DNA of 64,000 nt from Nonomuraea cavernae. GTDB taxonomy: Bacteria > Actinomycetota > Actinomycetes > Streptosporangiales > Streptosporangiaceae. The position numbers and the translations under genes are program-made. The first letter of the stretch is position 1, and each line of letters starts with the position of its first letter. Below the pieces are notes generated by a model. It did not search any database, was not told where the DNA came from, and saw only the letters and a list, made by a program, of their open reading frames with translations. The DNA lies in assembly GCF_014646355.1 (NCBI RefSeq), contig NZ_BMNH01000027.1, forward strand, positions 1 through 64,000, read 5' to 3'. This document shows positions 1-9,277 of this stretch, piece by piece.

Positions 1-55
1 GCAATTCGGGAGAGTACTGCCTCGGCTTCTTCGCCACTACCTTGCCTTCCGGGTG

Positions 56-484
56 TCACGTAAACCCTACTTGGGTCCGTGTCCGGAAAGATCGGGGCAC
101 CCCAGTGTCGAAGGCGTCGCCGTCCAGGCGGGCGAACAGTCGTCCCAGGGTGCTGGCGGCCAGGCGTATCGTGCCGTGCAGGCCGGCACGGGCGCGCAGG
201 TCGGGGTCGTACCCGGCGATGAATCGGGCGATCTTCGCCAGGGAGGTCGCGCCGCCGAGTACGGCGAGCAGGGATAACGCCAGCAGGGGGCCGAGCCGGT
301 AGCGGCGTCCCCGGCGGCTGCGCGGGTCCGGGAGGGTGTCCAGGAGTTCGGCGAGCGTGGGCAGATCGAGCGGCTCGGCGGGCAGGTCGGCGACGGTGAC
401 GTGCTCCAAGTGGCGCGAGAGCACGTCGATCGGGGATGATGGCACGCGAACGCGACCCCTGTTCTTGATCGACTGGCTAGACAC
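56..484 (-). pseudogene. ISAs1-family transposase, N-terminal fragment
   Basis: The reading frame encodes the N-terminal part of an ISAs1-type transposase. A leader of the type LSRHLEHVTV-LPAEP is followed by the TLPDPRSRRG motif, a hydrophobic LLALSLLAVLGGATSLAKIARFIAG segment split by the usual glycines, and IRLAASTLGRLFARLDGDAFD. After this last motif the reading becomes unrelated, so the DDE catalytic part is missing and the copy cannot transpose. The likely start is the GTG near 445. It lies beside 13-bp inverted repeats (449-461 and 495-507) that look like ISAs1 ends. It is the first of three transposase remnants at the left edge of the defence island. Confidence 0.8.
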
Positions 485-507
485 CGACGATCATCAGGGG
501 TCGCGTT
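449..507. repeat. 13-bp inverted repeat at IS end
   Basis: AACGCGACCCCTG (449-461) is repeated in inverted orientation as CAGGGGTCGCGTT (495-507) with 33 bases between. It overlaps the start of the ISAs1-like fragment. Because both arms lie on one side of the transposase, they may be abutting ends of two elements rather than the two ends of one. Family assignment of the repeat is inference. Confidence 0.5.
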
Positions 508-603
508 TGTCATGTGCACCCCGGGGTGCCCTCAACACCTGCCTCATCGAGCCCAGCGAACGTCCATCAACCGAGAACGCAACGGCCTTGGGTACATCGT
601 GGA

Positions 604-945
604 CACCGACGCCAGGTAGGTGCCACGATCGATCAGGGTCGCCCACACCTGGCGCGGCGACTTGTCTGCGAACTCCTTGCTGTTGAGGACTGCGATCAGT
701 TCCTCGCATTCCTCTTCGGACAGCGCATTGGGCGGAGCCGCCCGTACGGTTGCGGGCTTTATCTGCTTCGGTTGCCGCTGTCGATACAGGGAGGATCGGT
801 TGATGCCGGTCAGCGCGCAGGATCGTTGGATGCCGACGCAGGGTTCGAGTTGGTCGCGGGTTTCGGCGCGAAGCTCGCTCACGAGTTGTCTGAGTCCGCG
901 CTCTCGGACATCGTTTCCAAGAGCGCGTGCCATTTTCCCATGATC
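604..945 (-). pseudogene. IS3-family transposase OrfB, N-terminal fragment
   Basis: The frame directly following the OrfA gene on the minus strand reads as the start of an IS3 OrfB: an N-terminal helix-turn-helix region with the signature ALTGINRSSLYR, then the EEECEELIAVLNSKEFADKSPRQVWATL segment (split here) and YLASVSTMY. Homology stops after STMY, before any DDE (rve) catalytic residues, so about the last two thirds are deleted. It is expressed, if at all, through the programmed -1 frameshift typical of IS3 elements, which would join it to the OrfA gene at 879-1292. Confidence 0.75.
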
Positions 946-1292
946 TCCAGAGCGGCCTCGGTTTGAGCGAGCTTCTTCTTCAGCCGGGCGTTCTCCCGTT
1001 CGAGTTTTTCTCGCTCCGCCTTCTCCTTGGCCCGCTGTCTTGCCATCTCTCCGGATGCGACCTGCTTTTCCCCGGAGACGCCCTTCAAGGCACCCTCGTC
1101 GCGCTGCTTGCGCCACAACTGGATGCTGGAGTCGTACAAGCCTTCGCGGCGCAGAATGGCGCCCTTTTCGCCGGGCGGCGCCGCGTCGTACTCGGCGACG
1201 ATCCGCAACTTGTACTCCGCCGAGAAGTGCCGGCGCTTGGGTCGATCAGCCCGAGGACCACCGGCCTCCAGGTCGTACTTCGTCATCGTCAC
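879..1292 (-). CDS. IS3-family transposase OrfA
   Basis: This 137-aa protein has the IS3 OrfA layout: an N-terminal helix-turn-helix (FSAEYKLRIVAEYDAAPPGE, about residues 24-43) and a long charged leucine-zipper coiled coil (about residues 80-120, rich in K, E and R) used for OrfA/OrfB multimerisation. It binds the element's terminal repeats. The gene looks intact, but its OrfB partner is truncated, so it is probably a passenger without function. An IS3-like end (TGTGTCAGGCTCAAGTGG on the minus strand, near 1370) abuts the broken IS5-type gene next door, suggesting that the IS3 copy inserted there. Confidence 0.85.
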   Translation of the reverse strand: MTMTKYDLEAGGPRADRPKRRHFSAEYKLRIVAEYDAAPPGEKGAILRREGLYDSSIQLWRKQRDEGALKGVSGEKQVASGEMARQRAKEKAEREKLERENARLKKKLAQTEAALEIMGKWHALLETMSESADSDNS

Positions 1293-1379
1293 AGCCTGCT
1301 ACACCATGTCTCGCCCTACTCATGCCACACTGAGAACTTCCTCACCGTGTGTCCCACTTGAGCCTGACACAGAGGGAGG

Positions 1380-1843
1380 TCGTGGGCCTTGCCCGGTAAC
1401 GCTCCGGAGGTCCACAGGATGGTCCCGTCAGGTGAGGCGATCACCTGGATGTTCATCCCGTGCACGCGGTGTTTGCCAGAGAAGTACGGGCGGTCGGCCT
1501 TGATCCGGTCGGTGCGGATCAGCGTGCCATCCAGCACCAGGTAGTGCAACCCGTCCGGCTTGGCCCTACGCAGTGCCCGCCCGAGCTTGGGCGAACGGGC
1601 CCACAACAGCGCCACCGTCTCTTCCACATACCGCCACGCGGTCGCGGTGGAGATCCCGAAGCCGGCCCCAAGTTCGGTGAACGTCTCGCCCTTACGCAGG
1701 TAGACCAGCACCAGCAACGCCTGCCGGCCGGGATTGAGCCGCCGCCAGAGCGACCCGATCGCCTTACGATGACGCCGGATCATCCCGGCGACGTAGTTCA
1801 ATGTCTGAGGCGACAAATCGACGGCAGCACGATAGAAAAGCAT
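1380..1843 (-). pseudogene. IS5-type (DDE_Tnp_4) transposase, C-terminally truncated
   Basis: The protein starts MLFYRAAVDLSPQTLNYVAG and has the N-terminal HTH_Tnp_4 region (GETFTELGAGFGISTATAWRY split as the helix-turn-helix). It then has the first DDE motif block, HYLVLDGTLIRTDR, followed by YFSGKHRVHGMNIQ and GTILWTSGALPGKAHDL. After this block the reading frame runs into IS3-end sequence, so the second D and the E are lost. The gene is dead. It is the outermost IS scrap before the 2.2-kb defence operon and probably was the target of the IS3 insertion. Confidence 0.8.
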
Positions 1844-2226
1844 CCGAGGCCCCTGGTTGTGACGGATCTGGTTGTGGTGATCAATCCATCTACCAGGGGT
1901 TTCTTACGTCGTCAGGCGAACACCAGGCTCGCGATCATGCTGTGACCATCGATCCGCCGTCAGGGGGATGCAAAGGCTCCGTGTGGCGCGCCCAAGCGAG
2001 CCTCCGTCCCGTTCATCTGCTTTACGCAGTAATAGCAAAATGTCATGAAATAAGCCTACTCGCGGCCTTTCGGGCAGCTCGCCACCAACTCCACAAAGAT
2101 GACATAAACCTCATAGCGGGCATTTCGTCACTTGAATATCACACTTCAATCACGTTCCGAAGATGGAGCAGGCGATTTCCCCTCGGCGCGCGACTTTTCC
2201 TAGTGACAATGCGCGAGGAGGAGAGC
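1844..2226. promoter_or_regulatory. AT-richer intergenic leader of the defence operon
   Basis: No gene is visible in these 383 bases. The first part holds the left end of the IS5-type copy, with CCCCTGGT near 1850 mirrored by ACCAGGGG near 1892. The stretch from about 2020 to 2160 is noticeably richer in A and T than the rest of the window and is the best place for the promoter of the operon that begins at 2227. A strong Shine-Dalgarno (GAGGAGGAG, 2215-2223) precedes that start. Confidence 0.4.
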
Positions 2227-3445
2227 ATGAGTGCCAGCCCAATCGGCTACGCGGCGATCGATGTGGAGACCACGGGGCTACGGCCGTCGTGGCATGACCG
2301 GATCATCGAGATCGGCATCGTCCACACAGATCCCTCCGGGCGAGTGACCGGCGAATGGAACACGCTGGTCAACCCGGAACGCGACCTCGGCCCGCAGCAT
2401 ATCCATGGCATCAGCGCCTCCGACATCCGTCACGCACCAACCTTCAAGGACATCGCAGGCACGGTGGTCACGCTGCTGCGCCATCGAGTACCCGTGGCCC
2501 ACAATCTCCGGTTCGACGCCGGATTCCTGCAGTACGAATTCGCCCGCATCGGCACACCAATTCCAGACTTGCTGGAGCTCGGCGTGTGCACCATGAGCGA
2601 GGCACGGCGGTTCCTGCCTCACGCACCGCGAAACCTGGCAGGCTGCTGCGCGGTAGCCGACATTCCCCTCGACGGCCACCATGACGCTCTGATCGACGCT
2701 CGCGCCGCCTCGGGTCTGCTTCATCACTATCTGAGCCTGTCCCGCACCGCTTACCCCTGGCCGGCAGCGCTTCACGGCACCAGCACGACCGCCCAATGGC
2801 CGGCGCTCAACGAGTCCCGGGCAGACTGCGTGCGCAGAGGCATCTCGGCCGAACGCCAGACCCACTTCCTCGCTCGCATCCTCGACCGCCTCCCCCAGGC
2901 GGCGCAGCCCCCCATGGCTGAGCCGTACCTTGCCCTGCTGGACCGCGTGCTCCTCGACCACCACATCTCCGCCGCGGAGGCTGACGCCTTGGTGGAGCTG
3001 GCCACAACACTCGGCCTGGGCCAAGCGGAACTCGAAACTCTGCACCGCGACTTCCTGGCTGAGATCGCACGCGCCGCCTTGGCGGACGGGATCGTCACCG
3101 ACGCCGAACGGCGCGAGCTCGAGCTCGTCGCGTCTCTGCTCGGACTGCCTGCCACCGCCGTCGAACAAGCGTTGAAGGTGGACGCCGTCCCCCCTCGCCC
3201 CGGTGAGGCGGTTCGAGCTGCAACCGGGCGACCAGGTCGTCTTCACCGGCGAGATGGACGACGACCGAGAGGTGTGGGAGGGCCGCGCCCGCCAGGCGGG
3301 CTACCTCCCCCACCCCAATGTGACCAAGAAGGTCAGGCTCGTCGTCGCGGCCGACCCCGACTCGCTGTCCGGCAAGGCTCGAAAGGCACGCGCGTACGGT
3401 ATCCCGATCGTCACGCCTCATGCCTTCGTCGGCATGCTCGGCTGA
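2227..3445 (+). pseudogene. DEDDh exonuclease with TerB-like and BRCT domains, interrupted by a frameshift
   Basis: The product is a 3'-5' exonuclease of the DnaQ/epsilon fold with accessory domains, 405 aa when the frame is repaired. Residues 8-170 carry the DEDDh set: D12 and E14 (IDVETTG), D97 (HNLRFDAGF), and H152 with D157 (GHHDALIDA). Residues about 225-320 are an all-helical TerB-like module (acidic, DGIVTDAERREL). The last 80 residues form a BRCT domain (QVVFTGEMDDDREVWEGRA to the stop at 3445). The N-terminal and BRCT parts lie in different frames. Removing one C from the six-C run at 3189-3194 joins them as DAVPLAPVRRFEL, a natural linker. ATG 2227 is chosen for its strong ribosome site. 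It heads the four-gene run. The break may be real inactivation, ribosomal slippage or a sequencing error. Confidence 0.8.
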
Positions 3446-3487
3446 TCCAGATCCCCGACCTTCTGAATGTGAGAGGAACATCTCCTG

Positions 3488-4093
3488 GTGCGTGCGTGGT
3501 ATCCCCGAATGGCCGAGGTCAAGGGTGTCGGATTCTCCGGAAGTCCCGACGTGGACAGAAGCCGCCTGCCCGAAACCCATATCAGGCCCAGCAAGACAGA
3601 CTACGGCGGCATCTCCTGGCCTATCGCCAATGGGAGCACCTCCGAATCGCCAGCGTCCGCCAGAGCGTTCGCCGACATGCGCGACATGGACATCCCATCG
3701 CTGATTCGATGGGTGTGGGAAGGGCTGGAAATTCCCGGCACAGTCTCGGATTATCACTTTCTGCTGCAAAGCGCCATCGCTCGGCTGTGGTCAGCTCGTG
3801 CTTCCGATCCGAGCGGGCTGCGGTTCCTCGAAGTCTTCGCCGACCTGGACCTCCGCCTGATCGAGGCCGCTCCTCGGCCATTCTTGATCGACGAGGACGA
3901 CACGTCGAAGGGCTACTTCCACTTCTCAGGCGTGGCAACGTGGGTGACTCTCCTGCAGACCGAAGGCGCGCTGCGAGAAGCTCTGGCAATCAACAGGCGG
4001 CTTCAACGCTTCCATGAGGGCTATCGGCTGGAAACCCTGGAAGCCAAGATCGCTGCCCTGGACGAGGAGGCCCGGTGTACGGGACTCGCCTAA
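3488..4093 (+). CDS. Hypothetical protein in defence operon, 201 aa
   Basis: I do not recognise a family. The GTG start at 3488 follows GAGAGG by about 12 bases, and the gene sits 42 bases after the exonuclease. Codon use shows the strong third-position GC expected of a real gene. The first 65 residues look polar and poorly ordered. Residues 70-190 are predicted mostly helical, with aromatic-rich segments (IRWVWEGLEI, GYFHFSGVATWVTLL) and an amphipathic C-terminal helix (INRRLQRFHEG to the end). No catalytic motif is apparent. The last 19 bases overlap the start of the nuclease-helicase gene, which implies translational coupling and a shared role, possibly as an adaptor or specificity subunit. 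Confidence 0.7.
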   Translation: MRAWYPRMAEVKGVGFSGSPDVDRSRLPETHIRPSKTDYGGISWPIANGSTSESPASARAFADMRDMDIPSLIRWVWEGLEIPGTVSDYHFLLQSAIARLWSARASDPSGLRFLEVFADLDLRLIEAAPRPFLIDEDDTSKGYFHFSGVATWVTLLQTEGALREALAINRRLQRFHEGYRLETLEAKIAALDEEARCTGLA

Positions 4094-6123
4094 CCGACGC
4101 TCTATCCGGTGAATCCTTCCTGGAGACCTCCTTCGTCAAGTGGGTCCTGAGCGCCGCCGCCACACCGGGAATCTCCGCGCACGTACACCCCCAACATCCC
4201 GTCACGGTCGACGACCGTTCCTACCATCTCGATTACCTCATCACCGGCGTCCGATCGCACGTGGTCGTCGAACTCGACGGCTACGAGTTCCACAGTTCCA
4301 GGTCAGCCTTCGTACACGACCGGATCCGGCAGAACGACCTCGTGGGCTTGAATTACGAGGTCTTGCGATTCTCCTATGCCGCCATCCGCGAGCACACGGC
4401 CCGTTGCGTGGCACAGTTGCAGAAAGTGCTAAAGCGCGATCCGCTCCTGGCCACGTACCTCATTCCCGATCCCATCGCCCCGGTCCCCGATGATATGGAC
4501 CCCAACCCGCTGGGGTTCATCACTCCCCCACCAGCCCGACGTACGGCGACCGAGGACGACTACTTCGACCGTGCCCGGCGGCACCTGAATCTGAACCCCC
4601 TGCGCGGATGCCAGAGAGAGGCACTCGTCGCTCTCGCGAACTACTACCGGCGCGGTGAGATCAACGCCGCCTGCGTGATGTCCGTAGGTGCCGGCAAGAC
4701 GGCATTGGGTGTGGCTGCCACGCTGGCGTTTACCCGGCGCAGGGCTCTGATCGTCACCCCGGGACGTGTGATCCGGGGAACCTTCGCCACAGCCCTAGAC
4801 CCGGCGGTGGCGGGGAACGTGCTCTACACCCTGCGGGGCGGGCCGTTGCTTTCCGGCATGAGCGCTCCGGCCACCGAGGTGCTTGACAGCGACCTCGGCA
4901 CGATCCAGTCCGTCAGCCGAAAACAGCTGCTCGACGCCGCCGTGATCGTCACCAACTTCCACTCCCTCGGAAGTGCCGACAACGGTTTGCTGGCCAAGTT
5001 GGAGCCGGATGACATCGACTTCATCGTGATCGACGAAGCCCACATCGCCGCCTCGGAGTCGTACCGACGCCTGTTCGCGCGCTTCCCGCGCGCTCGGCGA
5101 TTGCTGATGTCAGCATGCTTCAGCCGCGCCGACGGCAGGACCATCACGGCAGACGTCGTGTACCGCTACCGGCTCATCGACTCGATCGCCGACGGCCACG
5201 CCAAGCACCTGCGAGCCCACAGGTTCACCCCCGACGTCGAGGAGACGGAGTACGAGATCCTCTGGCCCGGCGGCGAGCGCGAACCTATCGTCGGTAAGGC
5301 CGCGCTCCTAGACATCATGAAAGACGAGCGCAAGGTGGCCAGAATCACCGCCACCTCTGAGGAACCGATCCGCCGCGTCATGCGGATCGTCCGCGACTGC
5401 CTAGTCCAGCAGACACAGGCGCTATCACCGGTAAGGCCGCGGGTGTTGTTCGCCGCGCTCGGCCAGAGTCATGCCGAGCAGATCGCCCGCATCGCCAATG
5501 CGCACGGCATCGCTTGCGGCACACTGCACCACTCGATGACCAACTCGGAGATCGCCGCCACCCGCAAGCGTTTCGAGACCGAGTCCGGCAACCTGCAAGC
5601 CATCGTGCAGCTGAAGATGCTCGGCCAGGGGTACGACCTGCCGGCCATCGCCGCGGTGGTGCCGATGCGTCCCTACGGCAGCTTCGGTGAGTTCTATCAG
5701 CTGGTCGGGCGTGGCATCCGCACGGTGCACCACCCGGCGTTGGCCGAACGTGCGCAGCCGCAACATCTGGATCTGGTGTACCACGGAGAGCTCGGCCTCG
5801 ACGATCATCTGGAGACCCTGCGCAGGGAAAACGACATGGATCCGCGGCCAGCGGAGCCGGATGACTTCGGCGACGCGCCCGTGCCTGATCGCGGCGCACC
5901 CCCACTCGGCTATCCGGTGTATGCCGACATGCACGTGACCGTCGTGGCGGAGCAAGGCGACAATCGCCAGCAATTCCTCCACACCATTGACCAGGTGGAA
6001 GCCCGACGACAGGAGCGTGAACTGAACACCCTCGCCCATCGCTACGCCGCTTACGTCGCCACCACCCCGAAGCCGAGGACATTCGAGGAGTTCGTCGCGG
6101 TGATCAGGAGCGCTCATGGGTGA
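4075..6123 (+). CDS. PD-(D/E)XK (DUF559/Vsr-like) nuclease fused to SF2 DEAH helicase
   Basis: This is a 682-aa two-module DNA-processing enzyme. Residues 1-120 resemble the DUF559/very-short-patch nuclease fold: D53 (HLDYL), then E66 and D68 (VVVELDGYEFH), then the typical RIRQNDLVGLNYEVLRFSY block (residues 83-101). Residues 165-560 are a superfamily-2 ATPase: Q-motif-like CQREAL (179-184), Walker A SVGAGKT (203-209), DEAH box (320-323), motif III SAC (346-348), and motif VI QLVGRGIRT (542-550). The 130-residue tail has no family I can name. GTG 4075 overlaps the preceding gene by 19 bases, and the stop overlaps the next start by 8 bases. By analogy with restriction and anti-phage helicase-nucleases it probably acts on invading DNA. 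The partner set does not match any named system that I know. Confidence 0.85.
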   Translation: MYGTRLTDALSGESFLETSFVKWVLSAAATPGISAHVHPQHPVTVDDRSYHLDYLITGVRSHVVVELDGYEFHSSRSAFVHDRIRQNDLVGLNYEVLRFSYAAIREHTARCVAQLQKVLKRDPLLATYLIPDPIAPVPDDMDPNPLGFITPPPARRTATEDDYFDRARRHLNLNPLRGCQREALVALANYYRRGEINAACVMSVGAGKTALGVAATLAFTRRRALIVTPGRVIRGTFATALDPAVAGNVLYTLRGGPLLSGMSAPATEVLDSDLGTIQSVSRKQLLDAAVIVTNFHSLGSADNGLLAKLEPDDIDFIVIDEAHIAASESYRRLFARFPRARRLLMSACFSRADGRTITADVVYRYRLIDSIADGHAKHLRAHRFTPDVEETEYEILWPGGEREPIVGKAALLDIMKDERKVARITATSEEPIRRVMRIVRDCLVQQTQALSPVRPRVLFAALGQSHAEQIARIANAHGIACGTLHHSMTNSEIAATRKRFETESGNLQAIVQLKMLGQGYDLPAIAAVVPMRPYGSFGEFYQLVGRGIRTVHHPALAERAQPQHLDLVYHGELGLDDHLETLRRENDMDPRPAEPDDFGDAPVPDRGAPPLGYPVYADMHVTVVAEQGDNRQQFLHTIDQVEARRQERELNTLAHRYAAYVATTPKPRTFEEFVAVIRSAHG

Positions 6124-8269
6124 AACGGATCTCGCCGTCAGGCTGGCATCCGCAGGAATCGAGGAGTTCCTCCGCATCGAGCGCGAGGCCGGTCACGACG
6201 CGGCCTTCGCCCAACTCGATGTCCTGACGGCGAACCTGATGCTCATGGCCCTGTCGGGACGCACGCTGGTATCCATGACGCCGGGTGGCCCTGGACGCAG
6301 CAGTAGCGACATCGTGTCCATGACCTTCCTGACTCCGCAGGACCGATCCTTCGTCGACGACACGTTCGCCTTGGAGACGCAGCAGCGAAAGGGGGCCTGG
6401 TTCCTGCCGGAGGAGGCGCGGCTTAAGGCCGGCACCCTGAATCTTCCCGCCTACGCCCGCCACCATCCCGGACAATCTCTGACACTTGCCCAAAGCGACT
6501 CGATTCGCACCCAGCTCAGCTCGACGGCGGACGCACTGCTGGTCTGGTCCCTACTCATCCCGCTCTTTGACACCCTGATGGCACCCGTTGTACTCCGCGC
6601 CGCGGGATCGGAGCAGACTGCTGACGTACAGCGCGCCACATGGGCGACGGTGTTGGAGTCCTACTCCAGCTTGGGCATAGCGCGCACCCCGGAGGTGGAG
6701 ATGTTCACCTACGGTGGTGGGTGGGGGCGCCTCGATCGGGCCGGCCAGGCCCACGCCCGCACCCTGTTGCTGGACGCCCTGAGCCGGCACGATCTGTTCT
6801 CCATCGCCGCACGCTTTCGCGCGACGCGCCTGCGTGCGCTCATCGGTGCGATCATCGCGAAGACCCGTTCGACTACGCCGCCTGCCCGTCGCGTCCTCAA
6901 CAAGACCCTGAAGCCGACGCTGAGCGCCTATTTCGGTGGCGACTGGCTGGCATGTCTCGATTACCTCGGCCTGCCGCCCAACCCAGGAGAGGAACTGGTC
7001 ACCGCTTTGCCGACCCCCAAGCTCTACGTCGGGGGGGCGTCCAACGCCGACGCGACAGCGGCAGAGCACGGAGTTGGAGTCGGCGAAGTCGAGGCGATGC
7101 TGGCCGCCTTCCTCAACCAGGCCACAGCGGTCTCACCTGTCGAACAGCGCGTTGACGTGCTGCGCCGGTGGTGGGGAGAGTTCGACTCGGTGCATTCCCG
7201 ACAGGAATCCGGGATGAAGCCTCTATGGGGCCTGGTAGAGGATGTTGGATATTCGGTGGGGTACGGCCACCGGCCCGATTACAGGCTGTACCGAACGCTA
7301 CTCACCCCCAACCTCGTGGAGGAGATCAACCTTCTTTGGGACGGCACGACACTCCCCCGCTGGCCCGAGGCTGTCGTGAGCGAGCCCTATCCACACCGGC
7401 TGATGGCGGACACATTCGGCCCCGCTGTGTCGTTCTGGCACGGAGTAGCCCTCACCACGTGGTACGTCTGCGAAGGACCGTCGTCACGCACCACCCTGTC
7501 GGGCCTGCGCGCCTACCACGAGGGCCACCTCGCGAAACTCGCCGAGATCGGCACCCCGATCCACTCCAGCCTCTTCGCCGAACTGGAACAAGCAGAAAGC
7601 CGCCTCGGCCCGATAGAAGAACTCCCTACCTACGAAAACTGGTTCCAGCGCGACGAAGGCGTCGCGCTTCGGATGACCGGTGGAGGCAGTCGCCGCGACG
7701 GCTTCAGCGTCCTGCGAGATATTCTCACTCGTCATCGGCGCGGATGGACCAGCCGCTATCTCGACGAGTACCTGCACCACCGTTGGCACACCGAACTCAC
7801 TGCCGTCGCCCGCGAACTGAACAAGACGATCGCCGCCTCCGGCAAATCCCCGACGTTCAAGCGATTCGCCCGCTTCGCCGCCAAAGCAGCGAACCACTGG
7901 TTCAACGGCGACCTGTCCGGCCTTTATACCGCCATCGGCGAGAAGGCACCGTCCACTCCTCCCCGCGTCGATCTCCTTCCGATCACCGCACACGACTTCG
8001 TCGATGCCCTGTACGCAGAGCTCGGCGGGCAACCGTACGAGGAGCTCCTGCGAGTGACGGATTTCCCTCTGGCCGACGTGTACCGGCAGAAGTCCCGGCT
8101 GGCGAGTGCTGGCGTCACGTTCGTGCAGATGTCCGAAGCGCTGGGACGTGCGCCAGATCCCAAGGAGTTCGGGGTCAGCCGTTACGAGTGGTCGTGGGCG
8201 GGTGGGGTCGATCAGGGGTGGCCGATCTATCAGACGGCCATCGAAGCAATTCTGCATCGGCATCAATAG
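6116..8269 (+). CDS. Large orphan protein of the nuclease-helicase operon, 717 aa
   Basis: No known domain is recognised. The ATG at 6116 overlaps the helicase stop by 8 bases and is preceded by CAGGAG, so the two proteins are almost certainly made together. The sequence is soluble-looking, with no signal peptide and at most one hydrophobic stretch (LLVWSLLIPLFDTLMAPVVL, about residues 141-160). Long helical segments alternate with aromatic-rich loops (YGGGWGRLDR, VGYSVGYGHRPDYRLYR, WSWAGGVDQGWPIYQ at the end). A basic central part (RRVLNKTLKPTLSAYFGG, around 255) could contact nucleic acid. It closes the operon. Its size and coupling suggest a structural or sensing subunit working with the nuclease-helicase. 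Function is unknown. Confidence 0.85.
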   Translation: MGETDLAVRLASAGIEEFLRIEREAGHDAAFAQLDVLTANLMLMALSGRTLVSMTPGGPGRSSSDIVSMTFLTPQDRSFVDDTFALETQQRKGAWFLPEEARLKAGTLNLPAYARHHPGQSLTLAQSDSIRTQLSSTADALLVWSLLIPLFDTLMAPVVLRAAGSEQTADVQRATWATVLESYSSLGIARTPEVEMFTYGGGWGRLDRAGQAHARTLLLDALSRHDLFSIAARFRATRLRALIGAIIAKTRSTTPPARRVLNKTLKPTLSAYFGGDWLACLDYLGLPPNPGEELVTALPTPKLYVGGASNADATAAEHGVGVGEVEAMLAAFLNQATAVSPVEQRVDVLRRWWGEFDSVHSRQESGMKPLWGLVEDVGYSVGYGHRPDYRLYRTLLTPNLVEEINLLWDGTTLPRWPEAVVSEPYPHRLMADTFGPAVSFWHGVALTTWYVCEGPSSRTTLSGLRAYHEGHLAKLAEIGTPIHSSLFAELEQAESRLGPIEELPTYENWFQRDEGVALRMTGGGSRRDGFSVLRDILTRHRRGWTSRYLDEYLHHRWHTELTAVARELNKTIAASGKSPTFKRFARFAAKAANHWFNGDLSGLYTAIGEKAPSTPPRVDLLPITAHDFVDALYAELGGQPYEELLRVTDFPLADVYRQKSRLASAGVTFVQMSEALGRAPDPKEFGVSRYEWSWAGGVDQGWPIYQTAIEAILHRHQ

Positions 8270-9277
8270 TCGACACAGTCGAACGCATGTGTCCTTCGGG
8301 GCCAGAGGTAGCGCGGCGTCTAGCTCCTGACCATGGCAAAACAAGCAGTGGTAAAGCATGGTGCAGGCGCTTGTCGTGGCCGGATGCCCGGGGCACGGCC
8401 GTCACTGTTCGCCATGATCCCGATGATCCAGGTGAGGAGCATCGTCCCGAGAAGGAATCCCGACAACGCCACCACGCCGATGAACACCCCGGGAGCGGCG
8501 AGCGCCTTACTTCTGGAGCTGAGGGGGACCAAACGGTACCGAAACGCTTCAGCTGCAGGGAGCAGAATGCGAGCACGAGCGACGCGACGCGGAGCGGGGA
8601 ACCACGACCAGTGTGGAGGCCCCGGCCAGGAGCACTGCCATCCCTCCCAGCGATGCCTGGTGGGCTGGAAGAAGTACGCCCTGTTGACCCAGCCCTCAAA
8701 GCCTGTGGAGTGTTCGGCCCGCATACTCCTGAGGATCACCGCGGCGTCCTCGTGGCCCGCGTCGGCGGCGGGGCGCAGCCAAGGTTCGGCCCCGTCACAC
8801 CTCTGCACGTGGAACAGGACAGCCCCCAACCGCGCCCGTCGACCGCGACAAGCTGACCTACTTCGACGTGAACCTGCTGCCCATCCCCGCCCCACCCACC
8901 TTCCGGTCCGCTGACAACTTCCGCGCCCGTGATCTCAATGAGCAGTCACTGTCCGACGAACTGCTGAGGCTCCCCGCTGCCCTCCGCCGACGCGAAGAAC
9001 TGGAGGCCACGCCGCTCGCCTCGAATCTCTCTGGCCAGCCCGCTGCCCTCCCTTGCGCCTAAATATGTAAATTTGAGCGATATGCGGACAAATTAGCCAT
9101 GCAGAACTCTGTTCGGTTGCAGCGTTCCAGAGATGCCGTAGAGTTCTGGGCCATCCAGTCGGGACAAGGCGGACCCAAGCCGCACATGCACTGATTTTCG
9201 TGCCCTCATTCAGTATTTATCCACCCATATTGTCTAGTTATTCATGCATTTGTGCACGTCAGCCGAACGAGCGAGAT
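8270..9277. other. Intergenic kilobase between two defence systems; possible gene remnants
   Basis: No convincing gene is present. On the minus strand near 8330-8520 a frame encodes one hydrophobic helix (VFIGVVALSGFLLGTMLLTW) followed by a short tail, possibly the relic of a small membrane protein. On the plus strand 8840-9062 encodes DKLTYFDVNLLPIPAPPTF and a charged helical tail, with no start and no recognised family. The stretch 9060-9277 is AT-rich (ATATGTAAATTTGAGCG, CATATTGTCTAGTTATTC) and is the probable promoter region of the Gabija-type operon. Confidence 0.35.

Noticed and set aside
1801..4017. Single long 738-codon open frame through the exonuclease
   Set aside because: The part before 2227 is IS-derived, and the part after about 3195 is out of frame with the BRCT homology and with the 201-aa gene. 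It is an artefact of the C-run shift.
7168..8856. 562-codon plus-strand frame overlapping the 717-aa gene
   Set aside because: It is arginine- and proline-rich with no homology and lies in another frame of a strongly biased real gene, typical of shadow frames in high-GC DNA.
8320..8895. 191-codon minus-strand frame with one hydrophobic helix
   Set aside because: There is only one plausible membrane segment, no ribosome site and no homologue recognised. It is recorded as a possible remnant, not a gene.
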